Positions 50,403 to 59,552 of a stretch of 64,000 nt of DNA are shown here, one piece after another (the first letter of the stretch is position 1; every line of letters begins with the position of its first letter). The stretch comes from Saccharomyces mikatae IFO 1815. Taxonomy: Eukaryota; Ascomycota; Saccharomycetes; Saccharomycetales; Saccharomycetaceae. The stretch lies in NCBI RefSeq assembly GCF_947241705.1, contig NC_079267.1:584501-648500 (forward strand), written 5' to 3'. The translations under genes and the position numbers were made by a program. A model generated the notes under the pieces. The model was not told the origin of the DNA. It did no database searches and saw only the letters and a list, made by a program, of their open reading frames with translations.

Positions 50403-50904
50403 TTTGTGAGAGAGCTATTGCGGTTAATTTTGTTATATAAGCTTTTTCTTTCTAGTTCGTTTATTAGCCTGTCTTCTTAAGAAAGTGGAACAGTATAATA
50501 ATTAACGGATATGATTCTTTATTGTGATAAAAGAAGCCTATTTCAAAAGGTGAAGAATTATAGAGAAGACTAATCAGTATATCTCGGTATGCGTGGAATC
50601 TATCTTATCAAAACACTTTTCTTGTCCTTTTTCTAAGAATCTTGTCTATCATCGATTAATCAACCTTGTTTGCTCTTTTTATCACTTTACTTTTTCCCAT
50701 ATCTTGTTTCATTCGGAAGTTCTCAAAACAAACGAGGTTACCCGCCTGAAGCTTAAATGGGTGATAAAGAATGACATTTATGCAATTTGTAAGATATAAC
50801 GTGCCGTTGCTTTCTCTATGTATGCTTTATCAAACATTGTATGCTTTAGTATGTTACTAACTCGCAATTTGGTCAAAGTCATGGATTGAAAAAAAAAGAG
50901 AAAG
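50403..50904. other. CDC42 upstream region
   Basis: A 502-bp stretch between the CDC42 start and the 3' end of the tRNA-Ile gene. I see A/T-rich DNA and the T-run of the tRNA terminator (A-run at about 50890 on the plus strand), but no other feature. Confidence 0.5.
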
Positions 50905-51036
50905 TGCTCGAGGTGGGGATTGAACCCACGACGGTCGCGTTGCTTTGAAAGACCTGTCTAAGGTCCTGTGCACAGAAACTCCGGAAAACCGGATGTTGCT
51001 ATAAGCACGAAGCTCTAACCACTGAGCTACACGAGC
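50905..51036 (-). tRNA. tRNA-Ile (anticodon UAU) with 60-nt intron
   Basis: The 132-nt gene begins GCTCGTGTAGCTCAGTGG and ends CCTCGAGCA. The anticodon arm TCGTG/CGCGA closes a loop with TAT at the anticodon, interrupted one base after it by an intron of about 60 nt, as in S. cerevisiae tI(UAU)L. The B-box reads GGTTCAATCC. Mature length is about 72-73 nt. It is a rare minor isoleucine tRNA reading AUA. Solo LTRs begin 86 bp upstream. Confidence 0.95.
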
Positions 51037-51314
51037 ATTTTCGAAAGGGAGCTATTTAGGAAGCTACTTATACTGTGAAAAAAAAGAAAACGAAAATAAT
51101 CGAAACTTCTTTAAATCTTTCTACTGGAAGAAGAACTGACTATCTGTTGATAATTAGTAGTTTAGTAAGTTGTAATAATTAAGAATAGTCGTTCCTTCTT
51201 AATCTATATAAGAGAGGTATATAAAACACACGCTGATTGGTGTATTAAACCAAAAGGTTCAGACATAAATCAGAGTGTTGATGATAAGAATTTAGTGTTA
51301 ACTCATCTTCTTAT

Positions 51315-51979
51315 TGAGAGATGGGCGAATTTTGAGATGATTGTTGGGATTCCATTGTTGATAAAGGCAATAATTGTTGATAATTAGTAGTTTAGTAAGT
51401 TGTAATAATTAAGAATAGTCGTTCCTTCTTAATCTATATAAGAGAGGTATATAAAACACACGCTGATTGGTTATATTAAACCAAAAGGTTCAGACATAAA
51501 TCAGAGTGTTAATGATAAGAATTTGATGATAACTCATCTTCTTATATAATAAGTTCTGATCAATTAATAGATCTTTATCTCATTACTGCAGTAAATTCTA
51601 TTATTAGAATTTTTCTACTTCAATTTATACGAAGACGTATAGTTGCAATAACTTAATCCAATTTATACGAATAGGTGTATAGTAGTAATCACTTATTCCA
51701 ACAATAATATTAGATATGTAGATATACTAGAAGTTCTCCTCGAGGATATAGGAATCCAATAAATGGAACTCGTAATTCTACATAATTCTGTATATGCTTT
51801 TATTGTCATTTTATATTTGTCAGTCATTATCCTATTACATTATCAATCCTTGCATTTCAGCTTCCACTTATTTCGATGACCGCTTCTCATAACTTATGTC
51901 ATCTTATAACACCGTATATGATAATGTACTAGTAGTATGACTACTAGTTGATAGACGATAGTTGATTTTCATTCCAACA
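51315..51979 (-). mobile_element. solo delta-type LTR (minus), third layer
   Basis: Lies inside copy A with target duplication CTTAT (51310-51314 and 51980-51984). Own length 331 bp, the same as the LTRs of the full Ty element and almost identical to them in sequence, so it is recent. It is split at 51374 by copy B. Confidence 0.9.
51375..51703. mobile_element. Ty4-like solo LTR (copy B), innermost layer
   Basis: A 329-bp unit, TGTTGATAAT...CCAACA, with duplication ATAAT (51370-51374 and 51704-51708), inserted in the minus-oriented delta. Its first 170 bp are nearly identical to copy A; the second half is shorter and rearranged compared with A and C. Confidence 0.88.
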
Positions 51980-52506
51980 CTTATATACTAAGTTCTGGAC
52001 AATTAATAGATCTTTATCTTATTAGTGCAGGAAATTCTATAATTAGAATTTCCCTACTCCATTTAAATTGGTATCATCATAAGAATGTTAGTATTAATTT
52101 ACTCAACATCATTAGTATCATGTTAAAGAATGTTCGTCATCAACTACAACAATTTATATGAATAAATGTATAGTGGTAATCACTTATTCCAACACTATCA
52201 TCTATTGGCTGGTAGCCATGTTATTAGTATTATCATATACGGTGTTAGAAGATGACGCAAATGATGAGATATAGTCATCTAAATTAGTGGAAGCTGAAAC
52301 GCAAGGATTGATAATGTAATAGGATCAATGAATAACAACATATAAAACGATGATAATAATGTTTATAGAATTATGTAGAGTTGCAGATTCCCTTTTATGG
52401 ATTCCTAAATCCCCGAGGAGAACTTCTAGTATATCTACATACCTAATATTATTCCCTTATAAAAAATGGAATCCCAACAATTACATCAAACTCCACTATT
52501 ATCTCA

Positions 52507-52544
52507 CGTTCCTTCTTAATCTATATAAGAGAGGTATATAAAAC
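52507..52544. mobile_element. fragment of a Ty4-like LTR
   Basis: 38 bp identical to positions in copies A and B (TTCTTAATCTATATAAGAGA and the following TATAAAAC), wedged between two plus-oriented delta LTRs. Confidence 0.75.
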
Positions 52545-52876
52545 TGTTGGAATGAAAATCAACTACCGTCTATCAACTAGTAGTCATACTACTAGTACAT
52601 TATCATATACGGTGTTAGAAGATGACATAAGTTATGAGAAGCGGTCATCGAAATAAGTGGAAGCTGGAATGCAAGGATTGATAATGTAATAGGATAATGA
52701 CTGACAGCATATAAAATAACAATAAAAGCATATACAGAATTATGTAGAATTACGAATTTCATTTATGGAATTCCTATATCCTCGAGGAAAACTTCTAGTA
52801 TATCTACATATCTAATATTATTGCCTTTATCAACAATGGAATCCCAACAATCATCTCAAAATTCACCAATCTCTCA
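52545..52876 (+). mobile_element. solo delta-type LTR (plus) downstream of BNA5
   Basis: A 332-bp LTR, TGTTGGAATG...TCTCTCA, close in sequence to the LTRs of the full Ty element. The flanking bases AAAAC and TATAC do not match, so its left neighbour was probably lost or rearranged. It ends 92 bp from the BNA5 stop. Confidence 0.9.
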
Positions 52877-52968
52877 TATACTAACTTGGCAACCACTACA
52901 AGGGGCCTGGAGTTACATTATATATACTTAATTTCAAAAAAAGAAAGGTGGTGCTACCACTATAGCAC

Positions 52969-54330
52969 CTATAATTTGTCCATCGCCTCGTTTAGTGCAT
53001 TCACTGCAACGTATACATCAGAGAACGTGTTATACAAGGGGGCGGGCGCCAATCTAATCACGTTGGGTCTTCTCGCATCACCTATAACACCATGGTCATG
53101 GAGGTATTGGAAAACTTTGGGCATAATATCCTCTTTTCCAGCATCTGAATCGAAGTAAAGTGATAATTGAGCACCATGATCGTCATCTGCGCCAGTTGGT
53201 GTTAGTATTGTAAAAAAGTACGGTAATTTCTCTATTTTTAAAGGATGCTTGTAATACTTGGAGGCTTTCAACAGTTCTGTCATATAGTTTGTCAGCAATA
53301 AAGATCTTTTACGAACTTCACCGATACCATTAAACTTCGCAAATAATTCCAGTGAACTTCTTAATGCTACCGTGTCAACAACGCTTGGATTAGATTGCCT
53401 AAATCCCAAGGCTCCTGAAATCGGCTCAAATACCTCTAGCATTTGAAACCGCTTAGAAGCATCATTACCCCACCAACCCGCTAATCTTGGCAAATGCTCT
53501 TTGGTAGGGCCAGCTGTGGTGTGCTTCGAATGAACAAATAAGCCACCAATCCCACCGGGTCCAGCGTTCAAGTATTTATAAGAACACCAGCAAGCAAAGT
53601 CAACGCCCCAATCATGAAGTTGTAATGGGACATTTCCTACAGCATGTGCCAAATCCCATCCAACCAAAATTCCAGGAAATTGATGTGCAAATGAGGTAAT
53701 TCGGCCAATGTCAAAATATTGTCCCGTGTAATACTGAACGCCCGGCAAACAAACTAACGCCAATTCATCTTGGTTTACTTCTATGGTATCCAAAATATCT
53801 TGAGTCCTGATGTAAGTCTCTCCCTCGCGTGGCTCGATTTGAATCAAAACATTTTCAGGTTCCGAAATTCCATGAATTCTACACTGATTATAGAAAGCAT
53901 AGTAGTCCGATGGAAAGGAGCCTCTTTCGAAAAGAATTTTGAATCTCTTCTCAGTAGGTTTATAGAACGTGACTAATAGAGAATTCAAATTTGTAGTAAG
54001 GCTATTCATTGCAGCAACCTCATTTTCCTGAGCACCTACCATGGGGGCTAATAATGGGAGAATGGGCAAATCGATGTTGACCCAAGGCGCCTTGCCTTTG
54101 GCTTCTTCAGGATGTTTGAAATGTGACTCCACAGCACAGTTACTCCATGCATCCAATTCTGCATTAATTGAATCTCTAGTTGATTTTGGCATCAAACCCA
54201 AAGAATTCCCGCATAAGTACGTCACAGGCTTGCTGTCGGGCGATAGTCCCATGGATTTGAACGTGGGGATGTTGAATTCATCTTTTAGAGATTCTGGGTA
54301 TTCTCTGTCCAATTCTAAAGCTTTTTCCAT
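52969..54330 (-). CDS. BNA5: Kynureninase
   Basis: This 453-residue PLP enzyme cleaves 3-hydroxykynurenine to 3-hydroxyanthranilate and alanine in de novo NAD synthesis from tryptophan. The aminotransferase class V fold shows GNSLGLMPKST near the N-terminus, the cofactor-contacting VGWDLAHAVGN, and the lysine that binds PLP in CWCSYKYLNAGPGGIGG (Lys about 252). RLAGWWG and PGALGFRQSNPSV follow. The start is placed at the ATG at 54330 (MEKALELDREYP), giving the S. cerevisiae length. Upstream codons in frame lack an ATG. Confidence 0.97.
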   Translation of the reverse strand: MEKALELDREYPESLKDEFNIPTFKSMGLSPDSKPVTYLCGNSLGLMPKSTRDSINAELDAWSNCAVESHFKHPEEAKGKAPWVNIDLPILPLLAPMVGAQENEVAAMNSLTTNLNSLLVTFYKPTEKRFKILFERGSFPSDYYAFYNQCRIHGISEPENVLIQIEPREGETYIRTQDILDTIEVNQDELALVCLPGVQYYTGQYFDIGRITSFAHQFPGILVGWDLAHAVGNVPLQLHDWGVDFACWCSYKYLNAGPGGIGGLFVHSKHTTAGPTKEHLPRLAGWWGNDASKRFQMLEVFEPISGALGFRQSNPSVVDTVALRSSLELFAKFNGIGEVRKRSLLLTNYMTELLKASKYYKHPLKIEKLPYFFTILTPTGADDDHGAQLSLYFDSDAGKEDIMPKVFQYLHDHGVIGDARRPNVIRLAPAPLYNTFSDVYVAVNALNEAMDKL

Positions 54331-54627
54331 CACCACTGGCTTTTTTTTCTTTAACGGCTATTTAGGTATGTAATCAACGGTATATATTTGCTGTCTTGAG
54401 AATATTATGCTAATAAATAATTGTATTTTTCAAGCGCAGTCACCTTTTCCAAGTGATGGTTTGCCCGTGCCGTAGACGGCATCCCGTCATTTCAATAAAC
54501 CGTTATAAAAACCGTTCCATGGTTTAGTGGGCTGACAACGACAGACATAAAGGAAAATGAAATAGTGGCGTCACAAAAGATCTTATCTTAAAATTCTGGC
54601 TAGTTTGTCCATTGAAAATTTCTTCTC

Positions 54628-56739
54628 TCAAATCCGCTTGTCCTTTCGAATACTGGTATCCAACACTTGAACGAATGTTTCTTCATCAGCATCAATTGCT
54701 TCGTTTGGATATGAAAAAATATTGGTGGATCGTGGGTCAGTAGTGGTGTCTTCCGGTGAAACAGCACAATTTTCCAATTTAAGGGAATGACGCCTTTTTT
54801 CCGAGGGTGAGGCTTTCCTTGTTCTTCGGACATTTGCCAATTGAGTTTCCAGTTCTGTCACCGCTATTTTCCTAGCTTTTTTACGCTGTGGTTCGGTATT
54901 TTCAACCTCAACATTTTTTGATGGAACTGCTCTCTCTTGTTGCAGTGTTGTATTTATTTTGAATGATATTTCTGATAGTGCTATTTTGTGTCTTGTTTTA
55001 GTTTCTGGATATACTAACTCGAATTTGTATTTGCCGGCATTCCACATGATACCAGTGTCATTTTTCTCCAAGAATTTTATGCCAGAAAAAATGATTGATT
55101 TGATTCGCAGAATACATTCTTCTTTTGGATAGAGCCTGTCAGTCGATGTAGGGCATCCAATTATGTTATTAATCATGTTGGGGGAATTATACACGAGGTC
55201 ATCATTGAAATCAGTCAAGGCGAAGTTAACACAAGAAAACTCTCTAAGTATGATATCTTCCTCAAAATAATACCTTCTTCTTGGTCTATGACTGGGTAGA
55301 TATCTTGGATGATTTAAGGAACTATTTATCAAATCATTTAGCAACAAAGCGAACGAAGTACAAAACTTTTTGTTTCTGTGAGTGTATTGCAAAATGGATC
55401 TATATGACTTAATCCAGCATATAAGTAGACGTATAGTGGCTAGATATTGAAAATCTTCCGTATTTGTTTGCCATGAGGGAATAATCACAACATCTATCAT
55501 ATTGGCAATAAAATCGAAGCTTGAATCTAAAAATAAAACTTGACGTTCACACAAATCTACGTATTTGAGTCTATTCCTTTCTTCCTTGCTCTTTTCATTT
55601 GAGAACATAAGATCAAAACTTCCTATCATGGCGGTTAAATTTTCAAATATTATATTAATTTTTGCGGAATGATGATTTGGTAAAGCTGATTGCAAATACT
55701 CTCTCAATATCGAATGGTTAGCAGTATGCGATGCATTTAGCAAATGAGGAACCATACTTTGTTCTAACATTGAGAGGAATTGCAAAACAATACGACTTTC
55801 GAACAGTAGTTTCTCACCTCTGAGTGATTTTGAAGTAAACATTTCCAATTTATTTACCAAATGTTTCCTTTCGGAAAAGTTGGGGGCTAGAATGAAACCT
55901 TTCAAACAGGTTAACGCATCTTCAGACGGAATCCTTACTAACGAACCTCTTATTAATTCAAAAAAATATAATGAAAACTTTTCAGTACTCAAGTAAATTT
56001 TGGCCAGTTGGAAATATGTATCTCCAACAGCTGGAAGACAGAGTGAAGCAATATTTAAATACCTGATAGACTTTTTGAAATCCTCTATTCTTTTGGGATG
56101 GCTGGACGGCTTGTTTAATAATGTTCTATAGAGATGTGCGGAACCTAGATTAATTAAGCATCTCTGAAACGAGATTACAATGGAAAATGTCAACGGATTA
56201 CTGGTGTTTAATATGGTCATTTCACGAAGTGGAGATCTGTCTGTTAATTGGATTATATTAAGTCGGGCAAACAAAGCATCTGGGATAACTAGACGCATAT
56301 CATACTTTTCACATAGAAATTCGATAGTCTTATAATAATACCTGTGTATAAGTTTGAACAAATAAACCATTTTTCTATGAAATCTTCTGAAAACCCTGAA
56401 CTTTCGCTTGTTATCTAACCGCATGATATCACAGAACCAGCGCTCAAACCATTTAAGTGTAGGTTCATGGATTTGAAGCCATAAAAGTTTCAGGAGCAGA
56501 GGTATAACCGTATCATCAATGAGTTCATGTTTATTATTACGGTACATATTTTCGTGCTTCAAAAGCAGCACTTCGAGTAATTTGGTAAATTTGTGATGCA
56601 TGCCGTCTAAGAAACATCTGAACGTGATATACGCGTCTTCATCACAAATTAAGGTTGACGTTAGATGCTTATCTAAAAGCGTACGAACATTCTTGAAAAC
56701 TGACCTCACAAATTCTGCGTTAACCTCTTCATTATCCAT
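54628..56739 (-). CDS. EST1: Est1, telomerase recruitment subunit
   Basis: The 703-residue protein binds TLC1 RNA and Cdc13 and brings telomerase to chromosome ends in late S phase. An N-terminal TPR/14-3-3-like helical domain is visible (LLWLQIHEPTLKWFERWF, YLNIASLCLPAVGDTYFQLAKIYL), followed by the DNA/RNA-binding part. The C-terminus is basic, then acidic. Compared with the 699-residue S. cerevisiae protein I remember, it is one of the fastest-changing genes in the window, especially after residue 600, while the frame stays intact. It diverges from TOP3. Confidence 0.94.
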   Translation of the reverse strand: MDNEEVNAEFVRSVFKNVRTLLDKHLTSTLICDEDAYITFRCFLDGMHHKFTKLLEVLLLKHENMYRNNKHELIDDTVIPLLLKLLWLQIHEPTLKWFERWFCDIMRLDNKRKFRVFRRFHRKMVYLFKLIHRYYYKTIEFLCEKYDMRLVIPDALFARLNIIQLTDRSPLREMTILNTSNPLTFSIVISFQRCLINLGSAHLYRTLLNKPSSHPKRIEDFKKSIRYLNIASLCLPAVGDTYFQLAKIYLSTEKFSLYFFELIRGSLVRIPSEDALTCLKGFILAPNFSERKHLVNKLEMFTSKSLRGEKLLFESRIVLQFLSMLEQSMVPHLLNASHTANHSILREYLQSALPNHHSAKINIIFENLTAMIGSFDLMFSNEKSKEERNRLKYVDLCERQVLFLDSSFDFIANMIDVVIIPSWQTNTEDFQYLATIRLLICWIKSYRSILQYTHRNKKFCTSFALLLNDLINSSLNHPRYLPSHRPRRRYYFEEDIILREFSCVNFALTDFNDDLVYNSPNMINNIIGCPTSTDRLYPKEECILRIKSIIFSGIKFLEKNDTGIMWNAGKYKFELVYPETKTRHKIALSEISFKINTTLQQERAVPSKNVEVENTEPQRKKARKIAVTELETQLANVRRTRKASPSEKRRHSLKLENCAVSPEDTTTDPRSTNIFSYPNEAIDADEETFVQVLDTSIRKDKRI

Positions 56740-56995
56740 TATTTATGGTGATCATGTGTGAATTGATGGAGCATGCTGTTTTGCTATGCAAAGGCAGGTG
56801 ATAACGGTTGGACGATATACACATGTTTACATTTCCATGCTTTTTTACAATAAGGATAATAGCGTAAACGCGAAAATCTTGATAAAAAAAGCTGACTAGC
56901 AAAACTAGTAATAGTCAACAAAGGAGGGCATCGCTTTCGAAAACTGTTTCTTCCGTGCGTTTTCTCAGTTCTATAAAAGTATAGTATAGACGATA

Positions 56996-58933
56996 ATGAA
57001 AGTACTATGTGTGGCAGAGAAGAATTCTATAGCAAAAGCAGTTTCACAGATTTTAGGAGGAGGAAGAACAACTTCACGGGATTCCGGCTACATGTATGTG
57101 AAAAACTATGACTTCATGTTTAGTGGGTTTCCGTTCGTCAGGAATGGAAGCAACTGCGAAGTGACCATGACTAGCGTTGCAGGACACCTAACAGGCATTG
57201 ATTTCGGCCATGATGCATATGGATGGGGGAAGTGCGCCATCCAAGAGTTATTTGATGCGCCACTGAACGAGATTATGAATAACAACCAAAAGAAAATAGC
57301 AAACAACATCAAGCGCGAAGCCAGAAACGCTGACTATCTAATGATATGGACAGATTGCGACCGAGAAGGAGAGTACATAGGCTGGGAGATATGGCAAGAG
57401 ACCAAGCGAGGCAATAGGCGCATACAAGACGATCAAGTTTATCGAGCAGTCTTTTCACATCTGGAAAGACAACACATATTAAACGCAGCTAGAAATCCAA
57501 GTCGATTGGACATGAAGAGCGTGAATGCTGTGGGAACACGGATCGAAATTGACCTTCGAGCAGGCGTTACGTTTACCAGACTCCTGACAGAAACACTACG
57601 AAATAAACTAAGAAGCCACGGCGGTAGCAAGAACGATTCTCAAGTTGTGTCCTATGGTACGTGCCAGTTTCCGACGCTCGGATTTGTAGTAGACAGATTT
57701 GAAAGAATACGAAACTTCGTTCCTGAGGAATTCTGGTACATCCAATTAGTCGTTGATAATAAGGACAACGGCGGAACAACAACATTTCAGTGGGACAGAG
57801 GCCATCTGTTTGACCGGCTAAGCGTGCTGACGTTCTACGAGACATGCATTGAGACCGCGGGCAACGTTGCCAAAGTCGTAGACTTAAAATCAAGGCCTAC
57901 ATCAAAGTACAGACCATTGCCCTTAACCACAGTCGAGCTGCAAAAAAACTGTGCCCGCTATCTGCGGCTCAACGCCAAACAATCACTAGACGCTGCGGAA
58001 AAGCTATACCAAAAGGGATTCATATCGTATCCCAGAACAGAAACTGATACTTTCCCACATGCAATGGACTTGAAATCCTTAGTGGAAAAACAAGCACAGT
58101 TGGATCAAGCTCCTACAGGAAGCGCCAAAACCGCATGGGCACCCTACGCGGCATCACTGCTCCTACCTGAAACCACAAGCAACAACAAATTCAAGTTCCC
58201 ACGAAGCGGCTCTCATGACGATAAGGCACATCCCCCAATCCATCCCATTGTGAGCCTGGCACCTGAAGCAAATGTCTCGCCTGTGGAAAGAAGAGTATAC
58301 GAATACGTAGCCAGGCACTTTCTAGCATGCTGTTCAGAGGACGCCAAGGGCCAATCCACATCTCTGGTTTTGGACTGGGCTGCTGAACGTTTCACCGCCT
58401 CAGGCCTAGTCGTCCTCGAGAGAAACTTCCTCGATGTTTACCCTTGGGCTCGCTGGGAAACCACCAAGCAGTTGCCGCGGCTTGAGATGAATGCTCTCGT
58501 AGACATCGCGAAGGCCGAAATGAAAACAGGTACTACGGCCCCACCTAAGCCGATGACCGAGAGCGAACTCATTCTCCTCATGGATGCGAACGGCATCGGC
58601 ACTGATGCCACTATTGCAGAACACATAGACAAGATCCAAGTCCGCAATTACGTTACCAGCGAAAAGGCAGGCAAGGAAACCTACTTACAGCCAACTACTC
58701 TGGGCGTCTCACTAGTGCACGGCTTCGAGGCCATCGGCCTCGAAGACTCCTTCGCAAAGCCGTTCCAGCGCAGAGAAATGGAACAAGATCTCAAAAAAAT
58801 TTGCGAAGGTCATGCCTTTAAGGCTGAGGTTGTGAAGGACATTGTGGAAAAGTACAGAAAGTATTGGCACAAGACGAATGCATGCAAGAATACTCTATTG
58901 CAAATCTATGACCATGTAAAGGCATCCATGTAA
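56996..58933 (+). CDS. TOP3: DNA topoisomerase III
   Basis: The 645-residue type IA topoisomerase works with Sgs1 and Rmi1 to dissolve recombination intermediates. The Toprim domain opens at the N-terminus (KVLCVAEKNSIAKAVSQIL) and has the acidic DCDREGEYIG. The catalytic tyrosine is Tyr345 in GFISYPRTETD. C-terminal MDANGIGTDATIAEHI belongs to the conserved core. S. cerevisiae Top3 has 656 residues with catalytic Tyr356. The 11-residue difference lies in the loop after LTETLRNKLR (about 207). The gene is richer in G+C than its neighbour EST1. Confidence 0.97.
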   Translation: MKVLCVAEKNSIAKAVSQILGGGRTTSRDSGYMYVKNYDFMFSGFPFVRNGSNCEVTMTSVAGHLTGIDFGHDAYGWGKCAIQELFDAPLNEIMNNNQKKIANNIKREARNADYLMIWTDCDREGEYIGWEIWQETKRGNRRIQDDQVYRAVFSHLERQHILNAARNPSRLDMKSVNAVGTRIEIDLRAGVTFTRLLTETLRNKLRSHGGSKNDSQVVSYGTCQFPTLGFVVDRFERIRNFVPEEFWYIQLVVDNKDNGGTTTFQWDRGHLFDRLSVLTFYETCIETAGNVAKVVDLKSRPTSKYRPLPLTTVELQKNCARYLRLNAKQSLDAAEKLYQKGFISYPRTETDTFPHAMDLKSLVEKQAQLDQAPTGSAKTAWAPYAASLLLPETTSNNKFKFPRSGSHDDKAHPPIHPIVSLAPEANVSPVERRVYEYVARHFLACCSEDAKGQSTSLVLDWAAERFTASGLVVLERNFLDVYPWARWETTKQLPRLEMNALVDIAKAEMKTGTTAPPKPMTESELILLMDANGIGTDATIAEHIDKIQVRNYVTSEKAGKETYLQPTTLGVSLVHGFEAIGLEDSFAKPFQRREMEQDLKKICEGHAFKAEVVKDIVEKYRKYWHKTNACKNTLLQIYDHVKASM

Positions 58934-59552
58934 CCATGTAACCATGTTTTGCCGCCATCGGCATAAAAAAGACCTTCCCGTTTAATTGCATAGCCCGGCG
59001 CTTTGTCTATGTGCATTATAAGGGCCAGCCGCAATCTCACTAAATCGTGCAGTAATCATCGTCGCAGAAGCGCCCGTACGCCGCGTAAACGCATGTCGGG
59101 CACCGCCCCTACTAGAAATATTCATGCGCGACTACCAAACGCATAAGGAAGGTTTCAGAGAGCTAGCCGATGAGCAGCAGGTGCGCGAGGTACGGCCATC
59201 CCATCGGCTTTACTAAGTGCTTGGCAGGGAAGGACGTTCATGGGAAGTTTGCCTTATTAATTTATATGGAAGAGGGGAGGATTCGTCCATCGGTGCCTTT
59301 GAATCAGATAATATAACCTTTTTAGGTAGTCGGGCTGAAAAGAGGAAAAGAATAGGAAAAAAAAAGGCGAAAAATTTGCATCTGCTATTGTAGTGTGATT
59401 TCTTTTTTTTCTATTTGGTATATATGGGAGATATATAATGTTGGAAGTCATCGAGTAATTGGTCTGAGGTTTGTTTCGTATTATCTTCTATTGTTCTCGT
59501 TTCTACTAAGACATCAAACAAAGGACTCTAGATCCAATAGCATCATATCGTC
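58934..59552. other. THI7 promoter region
   Basis: Gene-free 619 bp. The first 300 bp are unusually G+C-rich for this window. A TATA-like TATATATGG lies at about 59419-59427, and pyrimidine runs lie near 59399-59410. I cannot point to a certain Thi2/Pdc2 site. Short dubious S. cerevisiae ORFs annotated near here have no support in this sequence. Confidence 0.5.

Larger units (their letters stand above)
51145..52194. mobile_element. Ty4-like solo LTR (copy A), second layer
   Basis: Begins TGTTGATAAT and ends TTATTCCAACA; own length about 380 bp once the inner insertion is left out. It has a perfect 5-bp duplication CTATC (51140-51144 and 52195-52199), which shows that it entered the outer delta. 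It is split after 51314 by a minus-oriented delta. Confidence 0.85.
51122..52506 (+). mobile_element. outermost solo delta LTR of the tRNA-Ile nest
   Basis: A plus-oriented delta begins near 51122 (TACTGGAAGAAGAACTGAC), is interrupted at 51144 and resumes at 52200, ending TCTCA at 52506. Its own parts total about 330 bp. Flanking CTTTC and CGTTC differ by one base and may be an old target duplication. This is the oldest layer of the nest. Confidence 0.8.

Noticed and set aside
59424-59458. Two tiny overlapping upstream frames (TAATG join) before THI7
   Set aside because: They overlap or follow a TATA-like sequence and probably lie upstream of the transcription start.
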